Below are positions 7,204 through 13,826 of a DNA stretch of 18,366 nucleotides, in pieces. The stretch lies in contig JBAXRO010000035.1 of NCBI GenBank assembly GCA_037131165.1, forward strand, positions 1-18,366, read 5' to 3'. This DNA is from WLNJ01 sp037131165. Its GTDB lineage: Bacteria > Actinomycetota > Thermoleophilia > Solirubrobacterales > Solirubrobacteraceae. Numbering within the stretch: the first letter of the stretch is position 1; each line of letters opens with the position of its first letter. Position numbers and translations under genes: made by a program. The notes below the pieces were generated by a model, which saw only the letters and a program-made list of their open reading frames with translations, ran no database searches and had not been told where the DNA came from.

Positions 7204-7674
7204 TCACCCGCCCAGCACCTCGCCCCTGATCCTCTCGATCGCCACGCTGAGCGAATCGAGCCGCGGGGCGAGCTCTGCGGCAAGCCGGTCCCGTTCGACA
7301 GCACCGGCCTCGGTGATCGAATAGAAGCGGCGTGAGCGCCTCTCGGGGTGCTCCCAGGAGGCCTCGAGCATCCCCTTGGCTTCGAGCGATCGCAGCAGCG
7401 GGTACATCGTGTTGGGGTTGACGGCGACGACCCCGGCGGTGAGCTCCGCAACACGGTCGATCAGCTGGTTGCCGTAAGACGGCCCGGATGCGACCTCGTG
7501 GAGCACGAGCAGTGGCAACAGGCCACCGCGGCGAAGCTCACCGACGAGCGGATCGGCTCCCCCCGGTCCGCTGCGCCCACCCTTGGCGACCGCATCGGCC
7601 GCGGCCTCGCGGGCCGGCTCGGACTTGACGGCCTCGACTGCCGCTTTTCTGGCGCTGGCCGAGCGTTCACTCAC
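7204..7674 (-). CDS. PadR-family transcriptional regulator
   Basis: 156-residue DNA-binding regulator. Residues 1-45 are an Ala/Arg-rich extension unlike typical PadR N-termini. The winged helix-turn-helix spans 46-125, with GPSYGNQLI (64-72), the recognition region NPNTMYPLLRSLEAKGML (86-103) and wing RRFYSITEAG (115-124). A C-terminal helix (126-152) suits dimerisation. The GTG at 7674 lacks a Shine-Dalgarno but lies 9 bases after TAAGAT. A later start would remove the odd N-terminal arm, but I see no good one. PadR proteins usually repress transporters or stress genes and often their own gene. The neighbouring sirtuin is downstream; the target here is unknown. I saw no ATGT-N8-ACAT site of the classic PadR kind nearby. 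Confidence 0.88.
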   Translation of the reverse strand: MSERSASARKAAVEAVKSEPAREAAADAVAKGGRSGPGGADPLVGELRRGGLLPLLVLHEVASGPSYGNQLIDRVAELTAGVVAVNPNTMYPLLRSLEAKGMLEASWEHPERRSRRFYSITEAGAVERDRLAAELAPRLDSLSVAIERIRGEVLGG

Positions 7675-7683
7675 GGGGCGACC

Positions 7684-7689
7684 ATCTTA
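7684..7689 (-). promoter_or_regulatory. Candidate -10 TAAGAT for padR-sir2
   Basis: TAAGAT fits TAnnnT and ends 9 bases before the GTG at 7674, predicting a leader of 2-3 bases. It follows the hairpin at 7705-7734 that should end the acyl-CoA dehydrogenase transcript, so a fresh promoter here makes sense. Confidence 0.4.
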
Positions 7690-7704
7690 CGCAGCCCCGA
7701 ACGA

Positions 7705-7734
7705 CGAGGGCCCCGGGTCTCCCCGGGGCCCTCG
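7705..7734 (-). terminator. 13-bp perfect GC hairpin after acyl-CoA dehydrogenase
   Basis: CGAGGGCCCCGGG and its exact complement enclose a 4-base loop (TCTC). It lies 31 bases past the dehydrogenase stop. No U-tract follows on the minus strand (GTCGTTCGG), so this would be a U-less actinobacterial-type terminator or an mRNA-end stabiliser. A second weaker hairpin (CAGCCG/CGGCTG, 7758-7775) covers the dehydrogenase stop codon. Confidence 0.7.
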
Positions 7735-7764
7735 CCCTCAGCTTGGTGTCGGCAGAACAGCCGC

Positions 7765-8931
7765 TCAGACGGCTGCGGGCTCCTCGACGCGACGCGGAAG
7801 GAGGGTCTCCTTCGCGATCACGAGGCGCTGGATCTGCGACGTGCCTTCGTACAGCTGCATGATCTTCGCGTCGCGCATGATCTTCTCGACCGGGTACTCC
7901 TTGATGAAGCCGTAGCCGCCGTAGACCTGGACGGCGTCGGTGGCGCACTCCATCGCGGTGTCGGCAGCGAAGCGCTTCGCGTGGGAGCTCTCGATCGTGT
8001 TGCGACGGCCCTGATCGAGCAGGACGGCCGAGTTCCAAGCGCCCAGACGGGCGAGGTGGACCTTGGTCGCCATGTCGGCGATCATGAACTGGATCGCCTG
8101 GTGCATCGCGATCGGAACGCCGAACTGCTGGCGCTCGAGCGAGTAGGCGACTGCGTGCTCGAGTGCCGAGCGAGCGATTCCGACGGCCATCGCGGCAACG
8201 CCCGGACGGGTGCGGTCGAGGGTCATCATCGCGAGCTTGAAGCCACCGTTCTCCTCACCGAGGAGGTGGTCGGCCGGGATCTCGACGTCGCTGAACGAGA
8301 CGGTCGCCGTGTTCGAAGCACGCTGACCCATCTTGTCTTCCTTCTTGTCGACGACGACACCCGCGTCACGCGGGACGACGAACGCCGAAATGCCACGGTG
8401 GCCGGCGTCCTTGTCGGTCTTCGCGTAGACCGTGTACCAGTCCGCGTAGCTGCCGTTGGTGATGAAGCACTTCTGGCCGTTGAGGACGTACTTGTCGCCC
8501 TTCCTGACCGCCGTCGTGCGCATCCCGGCCACGTCCGAACCGGCACCGGGCTCGGTCAGGCAGAAGGAGGCGAGCTTGCCGCCCTCACCGAGACGGGTGA
8601 GGTACTCCTTCTTGACAGCGTCCGTCCCGCCGAGAACGACTGGCGTCATGGCAAGGCCGTTGCAGGCGATCGAAGTGCCGATGCCGGAGCAGCCCCAGCC
8701 GAGCTCCTCCTCGATCAGGGCGCCCTCGAAGTAAGAGGCTCCCGGTCCGCCGTACTCCTCTTCGAGGTGGCTGTTCATCAACCCGGCTTCCCAAGCCTTG
8801 TTCAGCACTTCCTCGGGCCATGCGCCGTCCTTGTCGAGCTCGTGCGCAACCGAGCGCATCTCCTTCTCGGCGAAGTCGCGTGCCATTTCGCGGAGCATCC
8901 GCTGTTCATCTGTGAGGGTGAAATCAACCAT
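7765..8931 (-). CDS. Acyl-CoA dehydrogenase
   Basis: FAD enzyme introducing the alpha-beta double bond into acyl-CoA during fatty-acid or branched-chain degradation, passing electrons to electron-transfer flavoprotein. 388 residues, the normal length. Seen: signature FCLTEPGAGSD (123-133), FITNGSYADW (146-155), QVYGGYGF (335-342) and IMQLYEGTSQIQ (357-368), whose Glu362 matches the catalytic base of medium- and short-chain enzymes (Glu376 of human MCAD). Chain length cannot be read from sequence. The ATG at 8931 is chosen over one 22 codons upstream because family homology starts at MVDFTLTDEQ. GGAGG lies about 13 bases before it, rather far. Single gene: terminators on both sides and a palindromic operator candidate at 8989-9004. 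Confidence 0.95.
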   Translation of the reverse strand: MVDFTLTDEQRMLREMARDFAEKEMRSVAHELDKDGAWPEEVLNKAWEAGLMNSHLEEEYGGPGASYFEGALIEEELGWGCSGIGTSIACNGLAMTPVVLGGTDAVKKEYLTRLGEGGKLASFCLTEPGAGSDVAGMRTTAVRKGDKYVLNGQKCFITNGSYADWYTVYAKTDKDAGHRGISAFVVPRDAGVVVDKKEDKMGQRASNTATVSFSDVEIPADHLLGEENGGFKLAMMTLDRTRPGVAAMAVGIARSALEHAVAYSLERQQFGVPIAMHQAIQFMIADMATKVHLARLGAWNSAVLLDQGRRNTIESSHAKRFAADTAMECATDAVQVYGGYGFIKEYPVEKIMRDAKIMQLYEGTSQIQRLVIAKETLLPRRVEEPAAV

Positions 8932-8938
8932 CGCTCTT

Positions 8939-8944
8939 GTATTA
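8939..8944 (-). promoter_or_regulatory. Candidate -10 TAATAC before acyl-CoA dehydrogenase
   Basis: TAATAC ends 7 bases before the ATG at 8931, the same spacing as other near-leaderless genes here, though the last base is C rather than T. GGAGG (8945-8949 on the minus strand) would be lost from such a transcript, so a longer transcript starting nearer 8989 is an equal possibility. Confidence 0.3.
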
Positions 8945-8988
8945 CCTCCGGGTAGCGGCGACGGAGAGATTCTCGACCGCCGGACTTG

Positions 8989-9004
8989 TTGACTCACGAG
9001 TCAA
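8989..9004. promoter_or_regulatory. Palindromic operator candidate TTGACTC-N2-GAGTCAA
   Basis: A perfect 7-bp inverted repeat with a 2-base spacer (TTGACTCACGAGTCAA), 58 bases upstream of the acyl-CoA dehydrogenase start and in an AT-richer patch than its surroundings. Size and symmetry suit a TetR-family repressor dimer, the class that often controls fatty-acid degradation genes. The same sequence holds a TTGACT -35-like hexamer on both strands, but no -10 at 16-18 bases is visible. The regulator is not identified; PadR sites usually look different. Confidence 0.6.
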
Positions 9005-9056
9005 TCGACAGGGTCAAAAGGGTAGCGGCAGCGACGCCTTTACTCAATACCCGGCC

Positions 9057-9093
9057 AAAAAGGGCGCGCCCGGCCTCGGCCTTGCTCGCGCCC
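9057..9093 (-). terminator. Rho-independent terminator of the cation antiporter transcript
   Basis: On the minus strand GGGCGCG (9093-9087) pairs with CGCGCCC (9068-9062) around an 18-base loop that contains a further GGCC/GGCC pairing, followed at once by five Ts (9061-9057). It starts 8 bases past the antiporter stop. This is the only hairpin in the window with a proper T-tract. Confidence 0.85.
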
Positions 9094-9100
9094 GCCCCGT

Positions 9101-10249
9101 TCAGGCGAACCAGAAGGTCACGCCGAACACAACGTAGACCGTGATCAGCTGCAGGCCCTCGAACCAGGTCGAGCGGCCCCGAGCCGTAACGAAACCGGCG
9201 ACGATCGAACCGAGGACGAGGGCCGCCAGCTCATAGCCGTTGAAGACGAGCGCCATCGGGTGGGGACCGAGGAACAGCGACGCAAGCGCAACGACGGGAG
9301 TCACGAACAGTGCGATCTGCGCGGCCGAACCGACGGAGATGTTGATCGCGAGGCTGAGCTGGTCCTTGCGTGCGACCGCCACCGCCACCCAGTGCTCGGC
9401 GGCGTTGCCGACGATCGCGACCACGACGACGCCGATGAAGAACTCCGACGCTCCCAGCGAACGGGCCGCGGAATCGACCGACCCCACAAGGATCTCGCTC
9501 ATCCAGGCGACGAGAGCGCCGGCCAGACCGAGCAGCAGCAGCGACTTGCCGACGCGCCAGACCCCTCCTGTCTCACCCTGGACCGGGTTGAAGATGTCCT
9601 TGTGGGTCACGAGCGAGAACAACAGGCCCGCGGCATAGGTGAGGATCAGAATCACCGAGACGACGGTCGTCAGCTGCTCGACCTCGCCCCCGCCGAAGTC
9701 GATGCTGCCTCCCTCGAGGCCGACCGCAGGAAGGCCCAGCCCCTTCGGGTCGATGATCTCCCAGAGGCCGGGCATCACCAGCGCGACCACGGCCAGCAGC
9801 AACATTCCCGACTGGGCAGTGGCGGCGGTGCGGTTGAAGGTCTGCTCGCCCTGACGGTTGCCGAGGCTCAAGCCTCCCGCGAGCATCGACGCCCCGAGGA
9901 CCAGCAGGACGTTGCCGAGGATCGAGCCGACGAGCGAGGCCTTGACCAGCTCGTGGAACCCGCTGTTGAGCGCGACCAGGGCAATGATCAGCTCCGGTCC
10001 GTTGCCGAAGGTGACGTTCATCAGCCCGCCGATCCCCGGCCCCGAACGGGCCGAAAGGTGCTCGGTCGCCCTGCCCATCACGGCCGAGCAGGGAACCAGG
10101 GCGAGAGCCGAAGCCCCGAACACCATCACCTCGTCCGCACCGACTGCCTGCAGGACTGCGGCGAGCGGGATCAGGAGCGCGAGCGGGATCGCCCAGCGCG
10201 GAACGACTCCCGAGGGAAGGTCGTGATCGGTCGATTCGGGGCTTGTCAC
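9101..10249 (-). CDS. Calcium/proton exchanger (CaCA superfamily, Cax type)
   Basis: Integral membrane antiporter expected to export Ca2+ (or another divalent cation) in exchange for protons. 382 residues, about 11 hydrophobic segments. The two family repeats are clear: FGNGPELIIALVAL (81-94; relatives usually have GNATE or GNAAE, here GNGPE) and GNAAEHWVAVAVARKD (261-276), followed by INISVGSAAQIALFV (282-296). The acidic residues expected to bind the cation are Glu86 and Glu265. An acidic stretch lies between the halves. The open frame reaches a GTG at 10270, but I prefer the GTG at 10249 because it forms a GTGA overlap with the upstream stop, like other pairs here. Co-transcribed with the LppX-like gene and followed by a canonical terminator. 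Confidence 0.92.
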   Translation of the reverse strand: MTSPESTDHDLPSGVVPRWAIPLALLIPLAAVLQAVGADEVMVFGASALALVPCSAVMGRATEHLSARSGPGIGGLMNVTFGNGPELIIALVALNSGFHELVKASLVGSILGNVLLVLGASMLAGGLSLGNRQGEQTFNRTAATAQSGMLLLAVVALVMPGLWEIIDPKGLGLPAVGLEGGSIDFGGGEVEQLTTVVSVILILTYAAGLLFSLVTHKDIFNPVQGETGGVWRVGKSLLLLGLAGALVAWMSEILVGSVDSAARSLGASEFFIGVVVVAIVGNAAEHWVAVAVARKDQLSLAINISVGSAAQIALFVTPVVALASLFLGPHPMALVFNGYELAALVLGSIVAGFVTARGRSTWFEGLQLITVYVVFGVTFWFA

Positions 10250-11286
10250 TTCACGAGGCCGTCGAGGCACTCATTGACGGACTTGGTGTCTTTCGCCCTG
10301 GCAACACAGTCCGTGTAGGCCTTGGCGGCGGGATCCTCGCCCCCCGGGTCGGAGCCGAGGAGGCCGGCGGCACCGGCGAGCAGCCCTGCTACCCCGCCGA
10401 ACGATTCGGCGTTCTTGGGAACCTCGATCGCCTGGGGGCTGCCCAGCTGGTCGATCGCGACCGAGAAGTCCAGCTTCAGCGGCGGCAACGGCCCGGCCTG
10501 CCGGGTGCGGACGACGACAGTCAGCTTGCGGATCGCGCCGTCGTCCTTGCCGGACCACAAGTCGAACCGGGCCTCCTCGACCGCGCCTCCGAGCTGGGCG
10601 GCTGCCGCGTCGCTCAGGCCGGGAATCGAAAGCAGCCCTCCGCCGGCCTTGTTGGCGGCGGTCAGCACCGAAGCGACGTCGGCGACGAGCTTCTCCGAAT
10701 CGAGGTTCGCCGTGACGTGGACCGTCTCCACTCCACCCAGCTTCTGCTCACCGACGGTCTTCGGATTCTGGATCCAGTCACCCGGCTTGAAGCCCAACCT
10801 GTCGAGCAGCGAGCCCTGCCGCCCGCCGCCACCTGCGTTGCCCGCCCAAGCCTCCTTGAACGAGCCGAACACCGAATCGGGCAGCTTGTAGGTCAGGCCG
10901 GCGAAGTCGACCCAACCGGACTCGCCGTTGCTGATCAGTCGGACCCTGACGTTGCGGCTGCCGAGCGACAGGTCCGTGTCCATCGCAAAGGACGGGATCG
11001 CGCCGCCGCCCTTGCTCGTCCACGGGCCTTGGAGCCCGAGCGCGATGCCGTTGGCTCCTGTGATCCCTCCTCCCTCGATGCTGATGCGCGCGTCGAGGCG
11101 ACCCGACGAGTAGTCGTGCGGCTTCCCGAACGTGGTTGCGACAACCTGCTTGGGGTCCTGCACGCTGGATCCGAACCCGCTGACGACCCCGACGATCACG
11201 GCCGAGGCGGCGAGGACGCCGACCACGACGGCAATCGTCCAACGGCGCGAGATGGGGCTACCTGAGCGTTGGCCGGAAGGGTTCAC
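10246..11286 (-). CDS. Membrane-anchored extracytoplasmic protein, LppX/LprG-like
   Basis: 346 residues. A Ser/Arg-rich cytosolic tip precedes one transmembrane anchor (about 17-37) with no lipobox cysteine; the rest lies outside the membrane. Order and spacing of segments such as YSSGRLDARISIEG (59-72), GESGWVDFAGLTYKLPD (111-127) and VGEQKLGGVETVHVTANLD (158-176) recall the LppX/LprG fold, which carries lipids across the mycobacterial envelope; this is a distant resemblance. Two C-terminal cysteines (327, 340) may form a disulfide. The start is a GTG 8 bases after TAGCCT. It overlaps the antiporter gene by GTGA, so a role in cation handling cannot be excluded. The ligand is unknown. A divergent C5-epimerase-family gene starts 37 bases away. 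Confidence 0.75.
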   Translation of the reverse strand: MNPSGQRSGSPISRRWTIAVVVGVLAASAVIVGVVSGFGSSVQDPKQVVATTFGKPHDYSSGRLDARISIEGGGITGANGIALGLQGPWTSKGGGAIPSFAMDTDLSLGSRNVRVRLISNGESGWVDFAGLTYKLPDSVFGSFKEAWAGNAGGGGRQGSLLDRLGFKPGDWIQNPKTVGEQKLGGVETVHVTANLDSEKLVADVASVLTAANKAGGGLLSIPGLSDAAAAQLGGAVEEARFDLWSGKDDGAIRKLTVVVRTRQAGPLPPLKLDFSVAIDQLGSPQAIEVPKNAESFGGVAGLLAGAAGLLGSDPGGEDPAAKAYTDCVARAKDTKSVNECLDGLVK

Positions 11287-11294
11287 CTGCGCCG

Positions 11295-11300
11295 AGGCTA
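11295..11300 (-). promoter_or_regulatory. Candidate -10 TAGCCT for LppX-like/antiporter operon
   Basis: TAGCCT ends 8 bases before the GTG at 11286, predicting a leader of 1-2 bases. It lies in a 37-base divergent gap shared with the promoter at 11312-11317, so the two units may be co-regulated. Confidence 0.4.
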
Positions 11301-11311
11301 CCAGCGCCCCC

Positions 11312-11317
11312 TACGAT
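11312..11317 (+). promoter_or_regulatory. Candidate -10 TACGAT for the C5-epimerase-family gene
   Basis: TACGAT ends 6 bases before the ATG at 11324, placing +1 exactly on the A of the start codon. GGAG (11318-11321) is only 2 bases from the ATG and would not be part of a leaderless transcript. No -35 is seen. Confidence 0.5.
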
Positions 11318-11323
11318 GGAGTC

Positions 11324-12829
11324 ATGTTCCGCGCCCCTGTCAGCGCGGCAGCGGCTGTACTGATCCTCCTGGCCACAGCGTCTTCGGCCGCCGCCGGGGA
11401 ACCGAGGCCGCAGCTGCTCCGAGTGTCGATCGACGGCCATGCCGTTGCAGTCTCGGACCGCCTTCCCGGCGACCTGCCCCTCACTCGCCCGTCTCCCCCC
11501 CGGCCGCGCGCGAAGGCAGCCGCGATCTCCGGCACGGTCACGCGGACGATCGACCGGATGGTCGCGCAAAAGCGCATCAGTCGATCGAGAGGAGCCGCCG
11601 CCCTCGCATCGTGGCGACAGGCAGTCGAAGCCAGGAAGCGGACGAAGGGCGCAGCCGGAGCCGCACTCGGAGCAGCGATCGACTCGATCGTTGGCATCGC
11701 CGCCCGCGGCGACCTCACTCCCTCACGCCTCGAGGCAGCGATCCTCACAGCGAAACGCAACTCTCAGTTCTTCGCATCCGGCAGGACACCCGCCCCCTAC
11801 ACGCGGGTCCAGTTCAACTCGGAGTCGTCGGGAGCAACGGGCAACGGCGCCAAGCGGAGCGACCTCGTCTGGCAGTACTACCCGGGCCAGGGCCTGCAGC
11901 TGCAAGTACTCGCGAGCTTCGGCGTGGCCAACGGCCTCTGGCGGGCCAGCCGCACCAAGCCGGCACTCAAGCGCAACCTCAGGGCGCTGCTGGACGAGTT
12001 GTCCTCGCTGGCGGCCGGGCGGGCCGGAGGGGTCGCCTGGGAGTACCAGTTCGCTTTCGGGGGCGGCAAGCCGCCGTGGGCAAGCGGGATGACCCAGGCC
12101 ACGGCGGTCCAGGCGTTGAGCCGCGGTGCGGCGATGCTCGACGAACCGAAGTACGCGGCGCTCGCCCGGCGAGCCCTGCCCCTGTTCGACTCGCCGCCGC
12201 CGAGCGGAGTCAGGCTCGCGACTGCCCGCGGACCTTGGTACCTGATGTACACCTTCGATCGCTCACAGCTGGTCCTCAACGGCTTCCTCCAGTCGCTCAT
12301 CGGCCTCGACGAGATGCGGGACCTGACGAAGGACAAGACGGCCGACAGGCTCTTTCGGTCTGCCGATCCCGTGGCCCGGGCGGCCCTCCCTCGCTACCGC
12401 TCCAGCGGCTGGTCGTACTACTCGCCTGGCGAATGGGACACGGTCGAATACCACTCGCTGACGACCGGGTTCCTCGAGGAGCTGTGCCGACGCACCGGAT
12501 CCCCTGCCTACTGCTCGACCGGGAAGCTGTTCCGCGGGTTCCTCGAGTCCGCTCCCTCGGTGGCGGTCAAGACCGGCCGACTGCGCACCGGTCGAACCGG
12601 GAAGCTCCGGATCTGGGTCTCCAAGCCGGCCAAGCTAACTGTCACCGTCCGCAGTGGAACGAAGGGCGGAAAGGTCCTCGCAACGACGGCCGACCTCTCC
12701 CCCGGCATCCACTCCTGGAACCTCAGGCCGCCCCGCGGGACCAAGCTGATGACCGTGAGTGTGAAGGCAACCGACTCGAACGGGCGCTCAAGGTCGGTCA
12801 AGAGCACCGTCGTCGGCGTCGGCAAGTGA
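11324..12829 (+). CDS. Secreted D-glucuronyl C5-epimerase-family protein
   Basis: 501 residues with a signal peptide (1-24, SSAAA end). Residues 25-160 are a lineage-specific helical region (Arg/Ala-rich). Residues 180-410 match the C-terminal catalytic domain of D-glucuronyl C5-epimerases: WQYYPGQG (183-190), PWASGMTQATAVQAL (251-265), GPWYLMYT (303-310), LNGFLQSLIGL (318-328), SGWSYY (361-366) and YHSL (376-379). The fold is an alpha/alpha toroid acting on uronic-acid polymers. Residues 411-501 look like a beta-sandwich of the kind used for surface or polymer binding. In animals this enzyme acts on heparosan; the bacterial substrate is unknown, perhaps a cell-envelope glycan. The ATG at 11324 is set by the signal peptide and the TACGAT hexamer. 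A small gene follows after 21 bases. Confidence 0.85.
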   Translation: MFRAPVSAAAAVLILLATASSAAAGEPRPQLLRVSIDGHAVAVSDRLPGDLPLTRPSPPRPRAKAAAISGTVTRTIDRMVAQKRISRSRGAAALASWRQAVEARKRTKGAAGAALGAAIDSIVGIAARGDLTPSRLEAAILTAKRNSQFFASGRTPAPYTRVQFNSESSGATGNGAKRSDLVWQYYPGQGLQLQVLASFGVANGLWRASRTKPALKRNLRALLDELSSLAAGRAGGVAWEYQFAFGGGKPPWASGMTQATAVQALSRGAAMLDEPKYAALARRALPLFDSPPPSGVRLATARGPWYLMYTFDRSQLVLNGFLQSLIGLDEMRDLTKDKTADRLFRSADPVARAALPRYRSSGWSYYSPGEWDTVEYHSLTTGFLEELCRRTGSPAYCSTGKLFRGFLESAPSVAVKTGRLRTGRTGKLRIWVSKPAKLTVTVRSGTKGGKVLATTADLSPGIHSWNLRPPRGTKLMTVSVKATDSNGRSRSVKSTVVGVGK

Positions 12830-12837
12830 TTCAGCGG

Positions 12838-12843
12838 TAGCTT
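12838..12843 (+). promoter_or_regulatory. Candidate -10 TAGCTT for the small helical gene
   Basis: TAGCTT ends 7 bases before the ATG at 12851, in the 21-base gap after the epimerase-family stop. No Shine-Dalgarno is present, which favours a leaderless start over simple read-through translation. Confidence 0.4.
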
Positions 12844-12850
12844 TCGCGCC

Positions 12851-13261
12851 ATGGCAGACGACCGCAACGCTGATGCCTTGGCTGCGCTGATGACCCTGGC
12901 CGCAAGGCTCCGTGACACCGCGGGAGCGGTTGCCGAGCGAGCCGACGCGGCAGCCAGGGACGTCGGGCGCGACGCCGACGCCAAGTCCAAGGCCGGCGAC
13001 CCGGGCTGGGCGAGTGCCGACTTCGGCGCACTGATCGACTTCGCGGGCGTCCTGCGGGAATCGGTTCCCCCCGATCTGCGCGAGCGGTTGTCTGCCTCGG
13101 TCCACGACACGCTCGTCTCGGCCAGGGCCCTGATCGACTGGTACCTCGAGCGCGAGGCGGCGGCAGCGGCCGAGCGCAACGGCACGGTCGACGGTCCGGA
13201 GGGGGCACCCCGGACCGACCAAGCGCCCGATCCGGGCGACGACGGCGGCCCGGCTTCGTAG
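12851..13261 (+). CDS. Small predicted helical protein, unknown function
   Basis: 136 residues, no family recognised. Residues 4-45 form an Ala/Arg/Asp-rich amphipathic helix, 55-75 a second helix (FGALIDFAGVLRESVP) and 78-110 a third (RERLSASVHDTLVSARALID). The tail (111-136) is acidic and disordered (Gly, Pro, Asp). No signal peptide or membrane segment, so probably cytosolic. The ATG at 12851 has no Shine-Dalgarno but follows TAGCTT by 7 bases. Its TAG stop forms the first bases of the next gene's -10 candidate, so the two genes are packed tightly. Codon use matches its neighbours. Confidence 0.75.
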   Translation: MADDRNADALAALMTLAARLRDTAGAVAERADAAARDVGRDADAKSKAGDPGWASADFGALIDFAGVLRESVPPDLRERLSASVHDTLVSARALIDWYLEREAAAAAERNGTVDGPEGAPRTDQAPDPGDDGGPAS

Positions 13262-13264
13262 ACT
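13259..13264 (+). promoter_or_regulatory. Candidate -10 TAGACT for the EVE operon
   Basis: TAGACT ends 7 bases before the ATG at 13272 and includes the TAG stop of the preceding gene. It would head the run EVE, membrane protein, MoxR, VWA, ABC genes. Confidence 0.45.
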
Positions 13265-13271
13265 GAAGCCA

Positions 13272-13826
13272 ATGCCTTCGGCGAAAGCTCATGGACAGGG
13301 GTCGGCGCCTTCGGCGACGGGTCGTAAATCGAAGTCGACGCCTGCGGCGACGGGTCGTAAATCGAAGTCGACGCCTGTGGCGACGACTTGGATCCTCACC
13401 TCCTCCCCCGACAACCACGCCGCCACGCGCGAGCGCGGGTTCTCAGTGATCGGCCTGAAGGAGCGCAACCGCAAGCGCGCGGAGCGGATCGAACCGGGCG
13501 ACCGGATCGTCCTCTACCTGACGAAGGAGATGACCTTCGGCGGTTCGATCATCGTGACCGGCGAGATGTTCGAGGACCGCGAGCCGATCTGGCCAGGGAA
13601 GCCGGGCAACCCGGACCCTTACCCGTGGCGGTTCGAGACTGAGCCGGAGATCGTGATCGGGGAGGATTCCCACGTCCCAGCCGAGACCCTCAAGGACGAT
13701 CTCGAGCACATCCAGAAGTGGCCGCCTGACCATTGGAAGCTGGCGTTCCAGGGCCAGATCAGGGAGGTCGGCGAGGCCGACGCCAAGCTGCTCGTCAAGA
13801 CGCTGCGCGCAGCGTCAAATGGCTGA
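13272..13826 (+). CDS. EVE-domain protein with tandem-repeat basic leader
   Basis: 184 residues. Residues 1-37 are a basic low-complexity leader built of 11-residue units (PSATGRKSKST, PAATGRKSKST). Residues 38-180 are an EVE domain: TTWILTSSPDN opening, the GDRIVLYLTKE strand (76-86), GGSIIVTGEMFED (90-102) and a C-terminal helix in AKLLVKTLRAA. EVE domains share the PUA/YTH fold and bind modified bases in DNA or RNA; some occur in anti-phage restriction systems, others alone. No nuclease or AAA domain is fused here. Start: ATG at 13272, favoured by TAGACT; the GTG at 13377, just at the domain edge, is a possible shorter start that would drop the repeats. It overlaps the next gene by 8 bases. 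Confidence 0.85.
   Translation: MPSAKAHGQGSAPSATGRKSKSTPAATGRKSKSTPVATTWILTSSPDNHAATRERGFSVIGLKERNRKRAERIEPGDRIVLYLTKEMTFGGSIIVTGEMFEDREPIWPGKPGNPDPYPWRFETEPEIVIGEDSHVPAETLKDDLEHIQKWPPDHWKLAFQGQIREVGEADAKLLVKTLRAASNG
13274..13385 (+). repeat. 33-bp tandem repeat at the start of the EVE gene
   Basis: Two almost identical 33-base units (13307-13339 and 13340-13372, differing at 1-2 positions) are flanked by a diverged unit before (13274-13306, sharing its first 11 bases) and a partial one after (13373-13385). The period keeps the frame and encodes 11 residues. Near-identity at DNA level suggests recent duplication, possibly variable in copy number. Confidence 0.9.

Noticed and set aside
7348..8955. 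535-codon plus-strand frame over padR and the acyl-CoA dehydrogenase
   Set aside because: It runs antisense through two clear genes and both their control regions, with no recognisable domain.
8986..9045. Divergent plus-strand promoter from the TTGACT in the palindrome
   Set aside because: No -10 hexamer at 16-18 bases and no plus-strand gene follows; the next gene is on the minus strand.
13272..13826. EVE protein as part of a classical anti-phage restriction system
   Set aside because: No restriction nuclease, McrB-type GTPase or methyltransferase lies nearby; the neighbouring AAA+ gene is of MoxR type, not McrB.
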